A stretch of 64,000 nt of DNA from Hyphomonas neptunium ATCC 15444 (GTDB lineage: Bacteria > Pseudomonadota > Alphaproteobacteria > Caulobacterales > Hyphomonadaceae), in assembly GCF_000013025.1 (NCBI RefSeq), contig NC_008358.1:682001-746000 (forward strand). The letters run 5' to 3'. Positions 35,879 to 44,578 of the stretch are shown in pieces (the stretch's first letter is position 1; each line of letters starts with the position of its first letter). The translations under genes were made by a program, and so were the position numbers. The notes beneath the pieces were generated by a model. The model searched no databases. It was not told the origin of the DNA and saw only the letters and a list, made by a program, of their open reading frames with translations.

Positions 35879-36580
35879 ATGGCTAGCGACACCGAAAAGC
35901 AGAATGCGGCCGCCGCCGCGATGGACTTTGTTGAAGAGGGCATGACGATTGGCCTCGGCACCGGCTCAACGGCGAAATTCTTCGTCGAGATGCTGGCCGA
36001 CGAGATCGCTGATGGCCTGATCGTGCGGTGCATCGAAACCAGCAACCAGACGCGCGAACTGGCGCGCAGCCTCGGTGTGCCGCTGATCCCGTTCGAGCAG
36101 GTGGACCGTATCCATCTCACCGTTGATGGCGCCGATGAAGTCGGCCCCGGCGGCGTGCTGATCAAGGGCGGCGGCGCCGCGCTGCTGCGCGAAAAGATCA
36201 TCGCCAACGCCTCCGATCATATGGTCGTGATTGCCGACAGCTCGAAGGAAGTGCCCCATCTCGGCGCGTTTCCGCTGCCGGTCGAAGTCACGCCGTTCGG
36301 CTACACGATTACGGCCAAGAAGGTGCATGACGCGCTGGTCGCCTCCGGCGTGGAGCGCCCGCGTATCGAGCTGCGCAAGGCCGCCGGCAGCACTGATCTT
36401 CTGGTCACGGATGGCGGAAATCATATTCTGGACTGCCATTGCGGCCGCATTCCAGACCCCGCCAAGACAGGTGCCTATCTCTCCGGTGTGCCCGGCGTTG
36501 TCGAGCATGGCCTGTTCATCGGCATCGCCCGCACGGTGATCATCGGCGAGGAAAATGGCGCCCATATCATTGAATACTGA
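35879..36580 (+). CDS. rpiA: Ribose-5-phosphate isomerase A
   Basis: RpiA interconverts ribose-5-phosphate and ribulose-5-phosphate in the pentose phosphate pathway. The 233-residue product shows the phosphate-binding loop GLGTGSTAKFF, catalytic DGADEVGPGG, and KGGGAALLREKI, all standard. It begins 9 bases after the glmU stop. The ATG at 35879 is preferred; a TTG at 35870 in the same frame would add three residues. Confidence 0.95.
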   Translation: MASDTEKQNAAAAAMDFVEEGMTIGLGTGSTAKFFVEMLADEIADGLIVRCIETSNQTRELARSLGVPLIPFEQVDRIHLTVDGADEVGPGGVLIKGGGAALLREKIIANASDHMVVIADSSKEVPHLGAFPLPVEVTPFGYTITAKKVHDALVASGVERPRIELRKAAGSTDLLVTDGGNHILDCHCGRIPDPAKTGAYLSGVPGVVEHGLFIGIARTVIIGEENGAHIIEY

Positions 36581-36634
36581 GGCGGGCGCCTCACATCTGT
36601 TGCCGATAACCCGCTGATACCCAAGGACCTTCCC

Positions 36635-38020
36635 ATGACCGACACCGCCTACGACTATGACCTGTTCGTGATTGGCGGTGGTTCGGGGGGCGTGCGCGCG
36701 GGCCGGATTGCGGCGCAGGCAGGCGCAAAGGTCGCCCTTGCTGAAGAATACCGCATGGGCGGCACCTGCGTCGTGCGCGGCTGTGTGCCGAAGAAGTTCA
36801 TGGTGTATTCCAGCACCTATGGCAAACACATCAAGCTCTCTGCCGGGTACGGATGGTCCGTGGGCGACGTATCCTATGACCATAGCGCGTTCATGGTGGC
36901 GCTGCACGCCGAGGTCGAGCGGCTGTCGGCGATCTATGACCGCAACCTCAAGAATGCCGGGGTTGATGTGTTCGATGACCGGGCCGAATTCGTGGACGCG
37001 CATACGCTGCGCCTGAAGAAATCCGGCAAGACGGTCACGGCCGGGAAAATCCTGATCGCCACGGGTGGCCGCCCCTGGATGCCGTCGGCAGACGAGCTGC
37101 CCGGCATTGAGCACGCCATCGATTCCAACGGCGTGTTCGAAATGGACACGCTGCCAAAGCGGATGCTGATCGCGGGCGGGGGCTATATCGCAGTCGAGTT
37201 TGCCCACATCTTTGCCGGGCTCGGCGCTGAGGTAACGCTGGTCTATCGCGGCGAGACCGTGCTGCGCGGCTTTGACGATGAGATCCGCCTCGCCGTGCAT
37301 GAGGGCCTGAAGGAGGCCGGCGTGCGCGTCGTCACCAAGTGCACCTTCAAATCCATCGAGAAAACCGGGGGTGGCCTTATGGTCACCATGAGCAGCGGTA
37401 ACGAGATCGACACCGATGTGGTGCTGATGGCGGTTGGCCGCCGGGCGAATACGGATGATCTTGGCTGCGACAAGGCAGGCGTGAAGCTGGCCGAGCAGGG
37501 CGAGGTGATCGTCGACGAATGGTCGCGCACAAATGTGGAGAACATCTGGGCGGTGGGCGATGTCACGGGCCGCGTGGCGCTCACCCCTGTCGCCATCCGC
37601 GAAGGCCACGCCTTTGCCGATACAGAATTTGGTGACAAGCCCTGGAAGATGGATCACTCGAACATTCCGACCGCCGTGTTCACCCAGCCGGAAGTCGGCA
37701 CCGTCGGCATCTCCGAAGCCGAGGCACGCAAGACGTTCGGCGAGATCGATATCTACAAGACCAAATTCCGCCCGATGAAAAATATGCTGAACGGCGACCA
37801 GACACGCACGTTCATGAAGCTCGTCGTGCGTGCCTCTGACCAGCGCGTCCTGGGCGTGCATGTGGTGGGCGAGGACGCTGCCGAGATGATCCAGACCGCC
37901 GCCATCGCTGTGAAGATGGGCGCCACAAAGCAGGATTTCGACCAGACCTGCGCGCTGCACCCGTCATCTGCCGAAGAACTCGTCACGATGCGGACCAAAT
38001 GGGTACCTGAGGGCGTTTGA
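36635..38020 (+). CDS. gor: Glutathione-disulfide reductase
   Basis: This FAD flavoprotein reduces glutathione disulfide with NADPH. The 461-residue product has the FAD motif FVIGGGSGGVRAGRIA, the redox-active disulfide in GGTCVVRGCVPKK (Cys45 and Cys50), a second dinucleotide fold (LIAGGGYIAVEFAHIFAGLG) and the C-terminal interface His region (CALHPSSAEELVTM). The family and the VRGCVPKK variant fit glutathione reductase. It is downstream of rpiA, an association common in alphaproteobacteria. Confidence 0.92.
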   Translation: MTDTAYDYDLFVIGGGSGGVRAGRIAAQAGAKVALAEEYRMGGTCVVRGCVPKKFMVYSSTYGKHIKLSAGYGWSVGDVSYDHSAFMVALHAEVERLSAIYDRNLKNAGVDVFDDRAEFVDAHTLRLKKSGKTVTAGKILIATGGRPWMPSADELPGIEHAIDSNGVFEMDTLPKRMLIAGGGYIAVEFAHIFAGLGAEVTLVYRGETVLRGFDDEIRLAVHEGLKEAGVRVVTKCTFKSIEKTGGGLMVTMSSGNEIDTDVVLMAVGRRANTDDLGCDKAGVKLAEQGEVIVDEWSRTNVENIWAVGDVTGRVALTPVAIREGHAFADTEFGDKPWKMDHSNIPTAVFTQPEVGTVGISEAEARKTFGEIDIYKTKFRPMKNMLNGDQTRTFMKLVVRASDQRVLGVHVVGEDAAEMIQTAAIAVKMGATKQDFDQTCALHPSSAEELVTMRTKWVPEGV

Positions 38021-38026
38021 CCTTGA

Positions 38027-38051
38027 AGCCCCTCTCCCCTGGGAGGGGGCT
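38027..38051. repeat. GC-rich hairpin between convergent genes
   Basis: AGCCCCTCTCCC and GGGAGGGGGCT form a stem with one bulge and a 2-base loop between the convergent ends of gor and the TIR-ParA gene. There is no T-tract, so it may be a REP-like intergenic hairpin that protects or ends transcripts in both directions. Other genomic copies cannot be checked here. Confidence 0.45.
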
Positions 38052-38054
38052 AAA

Positions 38055-39362
38055 TCAATGCCGCGTCATCGCGTCATTCAGTCCACGGATTTCGAGTGCC
38101 ACCTGTGTCAGGCTTTCGCGGATCGCTTTCAGCCCGCCGCCGCGCCCGGCATGGATGACGAGCTGCCGCCACGCAGGTTGACCATCCTGCGGGGCTTTCA
38201 CCGCGAAATGCCCCGAGCGGGGCAGGGCGGCGGTCAGCAGCGCTTTGGACAGCGCAAAGCCCGCCGCGCCATCAAACACGCCATTGCGGGCATCTGCCTC
38301 GAAGGTCGATTGTTCATTGCGGTTCACCGCGTTGAACAGGATGCGCAGGTCGGGCCGTTTATAGTCTTCCACCTGGTTCTGGATCACCTGGTTGAGCAGG
38401 CGCACGCCGCGCAGGGAATAAATGTCCGCATGCATCGGCGCGATTACGCGGTCGGCTGCTTCCAGCGCGCAGCGCGTCAGGAAGGTGGCGTTGGGGTTGG
38501 TATCAAACACGATGAGGTCATACGCGCTGCGGTAATGCTCCACGCAGCGCAGGAAATGCTGCTTCACGGCGGCGAGCGCGTCGGGATCGCCTGAGAAGGC
38601 GTATTTGGAAATCTCGAACTGGCCGGAGATGATGTCGAGGCGCCCCGGCGGGCCGTCGCTGCCAAGAATGGGGTGTGCGAACTGATCGCGCGGCGCAGGT
38701 GTAAACGGCTGAGTGGTGAGGCCGAGCCAGTTTTCTGCCGGGGAGGCCGCGTCGCGCGCATGCAGGCGCGAGCGCTCGAACAGGGAGATCACCGAGCGGT
38801 CCTGCGCGGAGGACGCATCGGCCAGCTCCATCGGATAGAAGGTCTGGGTGAGGTTATATTGCGGGTCGAGGTCGATCAGCAGGACGCGCCCGCCAAAGGC
38901 CGCCTGCCAGGCGCCGAACACCTGCCCGGAAACGGTGGTTTTGCCCACCCCGCCCTTGAGGTTCATGACCGCAATGACCGGGCATTTTTTCCGGTAAGCT
39001 TCCTGCGTCTCCGAGACGAGCTGCGCCAGCCCGTCCGGCATCGAGGAGGAGAGGCGCAGATCGGGCTGAACTTCCTGTTTGAAGAAGCCGTTCAGACGCG
39101 CCTTGTCGACCTGATAGGGAATGCGTTTGAGGCCAAGCGCCTTGGCCGCTTCGACATCCTGGCGCACCCATTTGGAGCGCACAGCCGCGGCCGAAACCAG
39201 CACGATGACGGCAAATGCCTTGTCGATCGCCGCATCAGCCTCCTCGCGTGAGGTGTCTTCGCCAGGGTAGAATACCGTAACGGAAGCGGCCCGCAGCGCT
39301 TCATGCAATGCGAGCAGGGCGTCCGGGTCTTTGCCCGAATGGCTTATGTATACGTGCGACAT
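38055..39362 (-). CDS. TIR domain fused to a ParA-type ATPase
   Basis: The 435-residue product joins two domains. Residues 1 to about 90 look like a TIR_2-type fold: VYISHSGKD opens strand A, EADAAIDKAFAVIVLVSAAAV gives strand C and its preceding helix, then SKWVRQDVEAAKALGLKRIPYQV. In NAD-cleaving TIRs the residue four after the conserved Trp is Glu; here it is Asp69 (W65-V-R-Q-D). Residues about 128-430 form a ParA/MinD-like ATPase with deviant Walker A KGGVGKTT (136-143), Walker A' LLIDLDPQYNLT and Walker B DLIVFDTNPN. No ParB or parS-like partner is adjacent. The ATG at 39362 begins the TIR fold. Function is unknown; partitioning, signalling and defence are all possible. Confidence 0.8.
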   Translation of the reverse strand: MSHVYISHSGKDPDALLALHEALRAASVTVFYPGEDTSREEADAAIDKAFAVIVLVSAAAVRSKWVRQDVEAAKALGLKRIPYQVDKARLNGFFKQEVQPDLRLSSSMPDGLAQLVSETQEAYRKKCPVIAVMNLKGGVGKTTVSGQVFGAWQAAFGGRVLLIDLDPQYNLTQTFYPMELADASSAQDRSVISLFERSRLHARDAASPAENWLGLTTQPFTPAPRDQFAHPILGSDGPPGRLDIISGQFEISKYAFSGDPDALAAVKQHFLRCVEHYRSAYDLIVFDTNPNATFLTRCALEAADRVIAPMHADIYSLRGVRLLNQVIQNQVEDYKRPDLRILFNAVNRNEQSTFEADARNGVFDGAAGFALSKALLTAALPRSGHFAVKAPQDGQPAWRQLVIHAGRGGGLKAIRESLTQVALEIRGLNDAMTRH

Positions 39363-39514
39363 GTGGCCCCGCGCCTCATGAATCTTCTGTCTGAATCGGC
39401 CTTGTAACGGGCCAACCCGCGATTCCGCCACCTTCTTGCAGTGAAATTATGGTGAAACTTGAGCAATGGGCGCTCATATGTTTTATGCGGCAAAATCCAA
39501 GTGAGAACCGAGCA

Positions 39515-40891
39515 ATGACCTGGCATCCTTCCGACTGGCGCAATCTGCCTGCCAAGCACATCCCGCAGGATTATCCTGATGCGGCGGCCCTGGCAGCTGT
39601 CGAAACCCGTTTGAGAAGCTATCCGCCGCTGGTGTTTGCCGGGGAAGCGCGCCGCCTGAAGACGCGCCTGGCAGAAGTTGCGGCCGGCAAAGCCTTCCTG
39701 CTGCAAGGCGGGGACTGCGCTGAGAGCTTCAAGGAATTCCACCCGGACAACATCCGCGACACCTTCCGCGTCATCCTCCAGATGGCTGTGGTGCTGACCT
39801 TCGCCGCCGCAAAGCCGGTCGTGAAAGTCGGCCGTATCGCCGGCCAGTTCGGCAAGCCGCGCTCTGAACCCATCGAGACCATCGACGGCGTGACGCTGCC
39901 TTCCTATCGCGGCGACAATATCAACGGCATGGAATTCACGCCCGAGTCCCGCATCCCGGACCCCGAGCGCCTGATCCAGGCCTATTCGCAGTCAGCCGCC
40001 ACGCTGAACCTCCTGCGCGCCTTCAGCCAGGGCGGCTATGCCAGCCTTGCGAACGTCCAGCGCTGGATGCTCGGCTTCGTTGACCGCTCCCCGCAGGGCG
40101 AGCGCTATCAGAAGCTGGCTGACCAGATCTCCGCCTCGCTACGCTTCATGGAAGCGGTCGGCCTCAATGCCGAGAGCGTTCCGCAGATGTCGCAGGTGGA
40201 GTTCTATACCAGCCATGAGGCGCTGCTGCTGGGTTATGAGGAAGCGATGACCCGCATCGATTCCACCAGTGGCGACTGGTATGACACCTCCGCCCACATG
40301 CTGTGGATCGGCCACCGCACGCGCCAGATCGACCATGCCCATGTCAATTTCTGCAAGGGCGTCAAAAACCCCATCGGCATCAAGTGTGGCCCCGGCATGG
40401 AGACCGACGAACTCCTCCGCCTGATCGACACGCTCAATCCCGCAGACGAGCCCGGCCGGATCACGCTGATCTCGCGCTTCGGTTCCGAAGGCGTGAAAGC
40501 GGGCCTGCCCCCGCTCGCCCGCGCGGTGAAGAAATCCGGCCGCACGGTCGTCTGGTCATGCGATCCGATGCACGGCAACACGCTGAAAACCGGCACCGGC
40601 TTCAAGACACGGCCCGTTGACCGCATCCTCTCCGAAGTGCGCCAGTTCATCGACGTGCTCTCGGCCGAAGGCTGCTATCCCGGCGGCGTCCATTTCGAGA
40701 TGACCGGCCAGAACGTCACCGAATGTATCGGCGGCGCGCAGGCGATCTCCGAAGAAGACCTCTCCAGCCGCTACCACACCCATTGCGACCCCCGTCTCAA
40801 TGGCGAACAGGCCCTGGAACTTGCCTTCCTCGTGGCTGAGAAACTCCAGGCCGCTGAAGTCGAAGCCGCCACGGCCCGCAAAGCGGGCTAA
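39515..40891 (+). CDS. Class II 3-deoxy-7-phosphoheptulonate synthase
   Basis: This DAHP synthase condenses phosphoenolpyruvate and erythrose-4-phosphate as the first step of aromatic amino acid synthesis. The 458-residue protein is of the plant-like class II type: [48 protein letters not shown] and [12 protein letters not shown] are family blocks that include Mn and substrate ligands. The ATG at 39515 ([21 protein letters not shown]) matches the family N-terminus; the open frame upstream is discounted. It is divergent from the TIR-ParA gene with about 150 bases between. Confidence 0.94.
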   Translation: MTWHPSDWRNLPAKHIPQDYPDAAALAAVETRLRSYPPLVFAGEARRLKTRLAEVAAGKAFLLQGGDCAESFKEFHPDNIRDTFRVILQMAVVLTFAAAKPVVKVGRIAGQFGKPRSEPIETIDGVTLPSYRGDNINGMEFTPESRIPDPERLIQAYSQSAATLNLLRAFSQGGYASLANVQRWMLGFVDRSPQGERYQKLADQISASLRFMEAVGLNAESVPQMSQVEFYTSHEALLLGYEEAMTRIDSTSGDWYDTSAHMLWIGHRTRQIDHAHVNFCKGVKNPIGIKCGPGMETDELLRLIDTLNPADEPGRITLISRFGSEGVKAGLPPLARAVKKSGRTVVWSCDPMHGNTLKTGTGFKTRPVDRILSEVRQFIDVLSAEGCYPGGVHFEMTGQNVTECIGGAQAISEEDLSSRYHTHCDPRLNGEQALELAFLVAEKLQAAEVEAATARKAG

Positions 40892-40959
40892 AACCCGCCC
40901 CGCCTGCATCCAAACCCCTCTGCCGCTGCATCTGAGCAATGGCAGAGGAGGCGGGATGC

Positions 40960-41676
40960 ATGGACGAGCTGATCCGGACATTGATCGAAACCGGCATTCT
41001 CGCGGGGCTCGGCCTCGCGGGCGCGCTGGTGTTGCGCAGCGGGTTTCGCTGGCGCTGGCTGATCGCGGCGCTCCTCCTCAACCTTGTCTATCAGGCACTG
41101 CTGACGCGGGCCTTCTGGACCATTCCGGACCCGTTTCCCGGCGCAGACTGGAACTGGGCAGGCAAGCTCGCCGCCTTTGCGGGCACGCTGATCGTCATGT
41201 CGCTGCCCGCCTTCGGCTGGGCGCGCTGCGGCGCGAGGCTGGATCAGGGGCCCCATTGGCGCGGGGCGCTGTTGATGTTCATGGCGCTCTCGGGTCTCTT
41301 CTTCTGGCTCGCACTCAGTGGCGCGGATGGCAAACCAGACGATCTAGAAACTATCGCCTTCCAGTGGGCCCTGCCGGGACTGGATGAAGAGTTCTTCTAT
41401 CGTGGCACCCTGCTGCTGGCGCTGAATGAAGCCTTCCGCCCCCGGCTGAACGTGATCGGCGCGCCCATCGGCTACGGCGGCGTGCTCACCAGCCTTCTCT
41501 TCGGCCTCACGCATGCGCTCGGCTATGAGGCGGGCGCGGTGGATTTTGACCTCATGACCTTCGCGATGACGGGTCTTCCAGCCTTCCTGCTCCTCTGGCT
41601 GCGCGAGCGCACAGGCAGCCTCGTTCTGCCGGTCATCGCGCACAACATCGCCAATGGCGCCTCGACGCTGCTTTGA
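40960..41676 (+). CDS. CPBP-family intramembrane glutamic endopeptidase
   Basis: A 238-residue polytopic membrane protein with about seven hydrophobic segments. The ABI/CPBP signatures are present: EExxxR as DEEFFYRG, then FGLTHAL and HNIAN near the C-terminus, giving Glu, Arg, His and Asn active-site residues. Relatives process prenylated proteins or act in bacteriocin immunity; the substrate here is unknown. GAGGAGG before the ATG at 40960 supports this start over the ATG at 40939. Confidence 0.82.
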   Translation: MDELIRTLIETGILAGLGLAGALVLRSGFRWRWLIAALLLNLVYQALLTRAFWTIPDPFPGADWNWAGKLAAFAGTLIVMSLPAFGWARCGARLDQGPHWRGALLMFMALSGLFFWLALSGADGKPDDLETIAFQWALPGLDEEFFYRGTLLLALNEAFRPRLNVIGAPIGYGGVLTSLLFGLTHALGYEAGAVDFDLMTFAMTGLPAFLLLWLRERTGSLVLPVIAHNIANGASTLL

Positions 41677-41850
41677 TACCAGTCCGATATTCCTCCGCGC
41701 GCTGAGCTTTGCCTGGCCCAGGTGTTGCCGTCCCGCATCGCCCGAAAAATCATTATCGGAATATCTTGCCCTCCATTCGCCTTTGAGGCATCACGCCCGG
41801 CTGCTCAGAAATCAGGCACTGACCTGGAAAAGACCAAAGGGAGGGCAGTC

Positions 41851-43266
41851 ATGACGGCGACGTCGCGCCTGCCCGCCTGGGCCAGGCCAAAGGATATAGC
41901 GGATCTGATCCGCCTGTCGGTGCCGATCGCCGTCAGCCGCATGGCCATGATGCTCATGGGCCTGACGGATGCCATCGTTCTTGGCCAGTATGCGCCGGGC
42001 GAGCTGGCCTATGTGTTGTCGGCATGGCTACCCATCAGCATCTCGCTGGGCTTCGGCGTCGGCATCCTCCTGGGCATTCAGGTGCTCACCTCTGAACTGC
42101 TCGGAACGGGCAGGGAGGCGGGCTCCGGCCGGGTGTTCCGGCGCGGTCTCTGGTGGGCCGTGGTGATGGGCGCCGTGCTCACGGCGGTGCTCCTGCCTAT
42201 TTCCGATCCGTTCTTTCACTGGGTGTTCGTCACGATTGCGCCTGCGAGCGATGCCCCGTCGGCTGTCACGCCAGAGATCGTGGCCAGCTCGACCGCATCG
42301 GTTACGCGCATCCTCGCGCTTGGGCTTGCCGGGCACATGATTTCCCAGGCCTGTTCGTACTATCTGGAGGCGCTGCGCCGGCCGCTGCTCGTCACGGTCG
42401 TGATGTATGTTGGCGTGGTCATCAACCTCTTTGCAAACCTTGCGCTCGTGGCAGGCTGGTGGGGCTTCCCCCAGATGGGCGCCGAAGGCGTTGCCTGGGC
42501 CACTACGGGCACACGCTGGCTGATTACGATTGTCCTGCTGATCTTCGTGGCAACGCTGACGCCCGCTTTCCGCCGCTCGCCGCCGGCGGAAAAAGGGGAG
42601 TCACGTCGTCAGCTCGCCGTTGGCGTGGGCACGGCCATTTCCAACATCGCCGAATATGGCGGCTTCAACATCACCTTCATCATCGCCACCTGGGTCTCCA
42701 TCGCGGCCAACGCCGTCTATGGCTATTCGGTACAGGTCATCGGCGTGTGCTTCATGTTCTATCTGGGCATCGCGACAGCCACCTCCGTGCGCGTGGCCGA
42801 AGCCATCGGCCGGGGCAGCCAGGAAGAAGTGCGCAATGCCGGGCGGCTCGGCGTTGCGGCGACCTTCGTGATGGGGATCATTCTTGGGGTCTTGCTGGTT
42901 CTCCTGAGCGGGCCGATCTCGCGCCTGTTGGTGCGGGAAGATGCGGTCATCGGCGGCATCGCCATAGCGCCCGCGATTGCGGCGCTCCTCTGGCTGGCGG
43001 CGGCGGTTACGGTGTTTGACGGCCTTCAGGCAACCGCCTCCTTTGCCCTGCGCGCGCAGGGCATGGTCTGGCTGCCCAGCGCCATCCATATCAGCTCATT
43101 CTTCCTGGTGATGATCCCGGTCTGCTACTGGCTGGCCATTACGCTCGGCCGCGGGGCTGCCGGTGTGCTCGAAGGCGCGTTTATCGCTGTGTTCGTGGCG
43201 GGGATGGCGCAGTTCATTCTGCTGGAATGGAAAGCGGCGCGCCCCGATGTGGAGCGCGCCGCCTGA
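41851..43266 (+). CDS. MATE-family multidrug efflux transporter
   Basis: This 471-residue inner-membrane antiporter has twelve predicted spans in two related halves, beginning with LIRLSVPIAVSRMAMMLMGLTDAIVLGQY and a second half with NIAEYGGFNITFIIATWVSI. MATE proteins export drugs or metabolites in exchange for H+ or Na+; coupling ion and substrate are not readable. GGGAGGG lies 8 bases before the ATG at 41851. It ends tail-to-tail with the HU gene, with two short palindromes between them (43264-43290). Confidence 0.88.
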   Translation: MTATSRLPAWARPKDIADLIRLSVPIAVSRMAMMLMGLTDAIVLGQYAPGELAYVLSAWLPISISLGFGVGILLGIQVLTSELLGTGREAGSGRVFRRGLWWAVVMGAVLTAVLLPISDPFFHWVFVTIAPASDAPSAVTPEIVASSTASVTRILALGLAGHMISQACSYYLEALRRPLLVTVVMYVGVVINLFANLALVAGWWGFPQMGAEGVAWATTGTRWLITIVLLIFVATLTPAFRRSPPAEKGESRRQLAVGVGTAISNIAEYGGFNITFIIATWVSIAANAVYGYSVQVIGVCFMFYLGIATATSVRVAEAIGRGSQEEVRNAGRLGVAATFVMGIILGVLLVLLSGPISRLLVREDAVIGGIAIAPAIAALLWLAAAVTVFDGLQATASFALRAQGMVWLPSAIHISSFFLVMIPVCYWLAITLGRGAAGVLEGAFIAVFVAGMAQFILLEWKAARPDVERAA

Positions 43267-43297
43267 TCCGGATCAGTCCTCGGTGAGGACCAGAACC

Positions 43298-43564
43298 TTA
43301 GATGTCTTTCAGAGCCGATGCCGGTTTGAAAGCCAGCGAGGTTTTCTCAGGAATTTTGATCGTCTCTTTGGTTGCCGGGTTGCGGCCTTCGCGCGCATTC
43401 CGGGTTTTGGCCGAGAAAGTGCCAAAGCCAGCGATTGCAACCTGCTGGCGTGACTTTGCTGCCGCAGCGACGGTCTCAAAGAGCGCGTCAACGGCTTTGC
43501 CCGCGTCGCTTTGCGACAGGCCGGAAGCTGCTGCCACCGCTTTGGTCAGTTCACCCTTGTTCAT
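43298..43564 (-). CDS. hup: HU-family DNA-binding protein
   Basis: The 88-residue protein is a typical HU subunit: N-terminal helices (MNKGELTKAVAAASGLSQSDAGKAVDALFETV), the body strand VAIAGFGTFS, and the DNA-binding arm with TRNAREGRNPATKETIKIPEKT ending in FKPASALKDI. It bends and compacts DNA as a dimer. It stands alone with its own promoter in the 100-base, lower-GC gap upstream. Confidence 0.95.
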   Translation of the reverse strand: MNKGELTKAVAAASGLSQSDAGKAVDALFETVAAAAKSRQQVAIAGFGTFSAKTRNAREGRNPATKETIKIPEKTSLAFKPASALKDI

Positions 43565-43663
43565 AGGGGTTCTCCTCTAGGTTAAATGACGTTTGCACGC
43601 CATTGGGCCGACTTACCCACGATTCGTTACCCGTGAATATGCCGGACGCCCTATAAACACGGG

Positions 43664-44575
43664 CTAAACCCCGAGAATCCAGCCCTCTTCTTCTGTTACG
43701 TGCTGGTTTTGTTCAGGGGAAAGTGATTTGGCTGTGGAAAAAGCCGCCGAAAGTGTCCCTTTTTCGTCCAGATCGGCGTAGTGGCGGGCTATCTGGCGGA
43801 CCTGGGCCTCGTCGGCCACCTCACCTTTTTCCGGTTTTGGCTTCACGAGAGCGGGGTAAATCTCCGCCATGACCACGTCGATACCCTCCAGAGACCCGGC
43901 GGTAAGTGGCTCCGTACCAAGCTCGAAGGGCCAAATTCTGGAGGTCGGCCAGGCTTGCCGCAGCGCATGCACATGTGGAATTCCGGTCAGGGTCTGACTG
44001 CCGACAGACCCGGTATAGGCCAGCTGCCAGACCGACTTTGGCTGGCCAATTTTTTTCTCTCTGAGGTAGTTCTCACAGAGGCGATACTCGGCCAGCGCGG
44101 CGTCCTTGTATTCAGGGCGGGTGGCCGAAAGCGTGGAGACCACGTCGCGCGCCGGCGCGCCCCAGAACGGAAACGCGCCTTTGGAGATGGCGTAGTTGAG
44201 GCCGGCTGCGATGGCATAGCGGGCGTTGGAATTGTCCGGCTTGTCCTTCAGCTTGGCCGCGAGGTGGGCGTGGGTCGCCGCCCAGGGCGCCTGTTTCGAC
44301 GTATCCAGACCGAGCGCTGCCGCCGTCCCCGCTGGAAAACCCAGCGAGAAGTCGAACCCGATCAGCACCTTGTCGCCGCGCTTTTTCAGCTTGGCGACCA
44401 TGTCCTCAAGGAAGGCGCGGGCCTTCAGGCGCGTGTCGATATTCACGCCGCGATATTGCAGCTTGAGGCGGGCATCCTTGGCCAGGATGCCGATCCAGAT
44501 CGAATTGGCGCCGAGCGACGGCTTTGCAGCCGCGCTCCAGTCCACCATGATGTATGCGTCGAACAGGGCAGCCAT
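43664..44575 (-). CDS. RNase H-fold protein of unknown function (DUF429-like)
   Basis: The 303-residue product opens with YIMVDWSAAAKPS (Asp12) and later has VLIGFDFSLGFPAG (Asp75). This spacing of acidic residues on beta strands resembles DUF429 and other ribonuclease H-like folds. Related alphaproteobacterial proteins are sometimes annotated near molybdopterin or cobalamin genes, but none lies here. No enzymatic role is assigned. Only 3 bases separate it from the oxidoreductase gene upstream, so the two are probably one transcript. Confidence 0.6.
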   Translation of the reverse strand: MAALFDAYIMVDWSAAAKPSLGANSIWIGILAKDARLKLQYRGVNIDTRLKARAFLEDMVAKLKKRGDKVLIGFDFSLGFPAGTAAALGLDTSKQAPWAATHAHLAAKLKDKPDNSNARYAIAAGLNYAISKGAFPFWGAPARDVVSTLSATRPEYKDAALAEYRLCENYLREKKIGQPKSVWQLAYTGSVGSQTLTGIPHVHALRQAWPTSRIWPFELGTEPLTAGSLEGIDVVMAEIYPALVKPKPEKGEVADEAQVRQIARHYADLDEKGTLSAAFSTAKSLSPEQNQHVTEEEGWILGV

Positions 44576-44578
44576 CGG

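Noticed and set aside
35966-37960. A 664-codon open frame on the minus strand across rpiA and gor
   Set aside because: It is antisense to two genes with full catalytic motifs. Long mirror frames are expected in GC-rich DNA with strong third-position GC bias, and the translation has no recognisable domain.
38055-39362. Plasmid- or chromosome-partition ParA
   Set aside because: No parB or parS-like repeats are adjacent, the N-terminus is a TIR-like domain rather than a DNA-binding or membrane-targeting segment, and surrounding genes are housekeeping.
43264-43290. Two short palindromes (TGATCCGGATCA and GTCCTC/GAGGAC) between the MATE and HU genes as a terminator
   Set aside because: Stems are short and no T-tract follows in either direction, so a terminator call is not supported.
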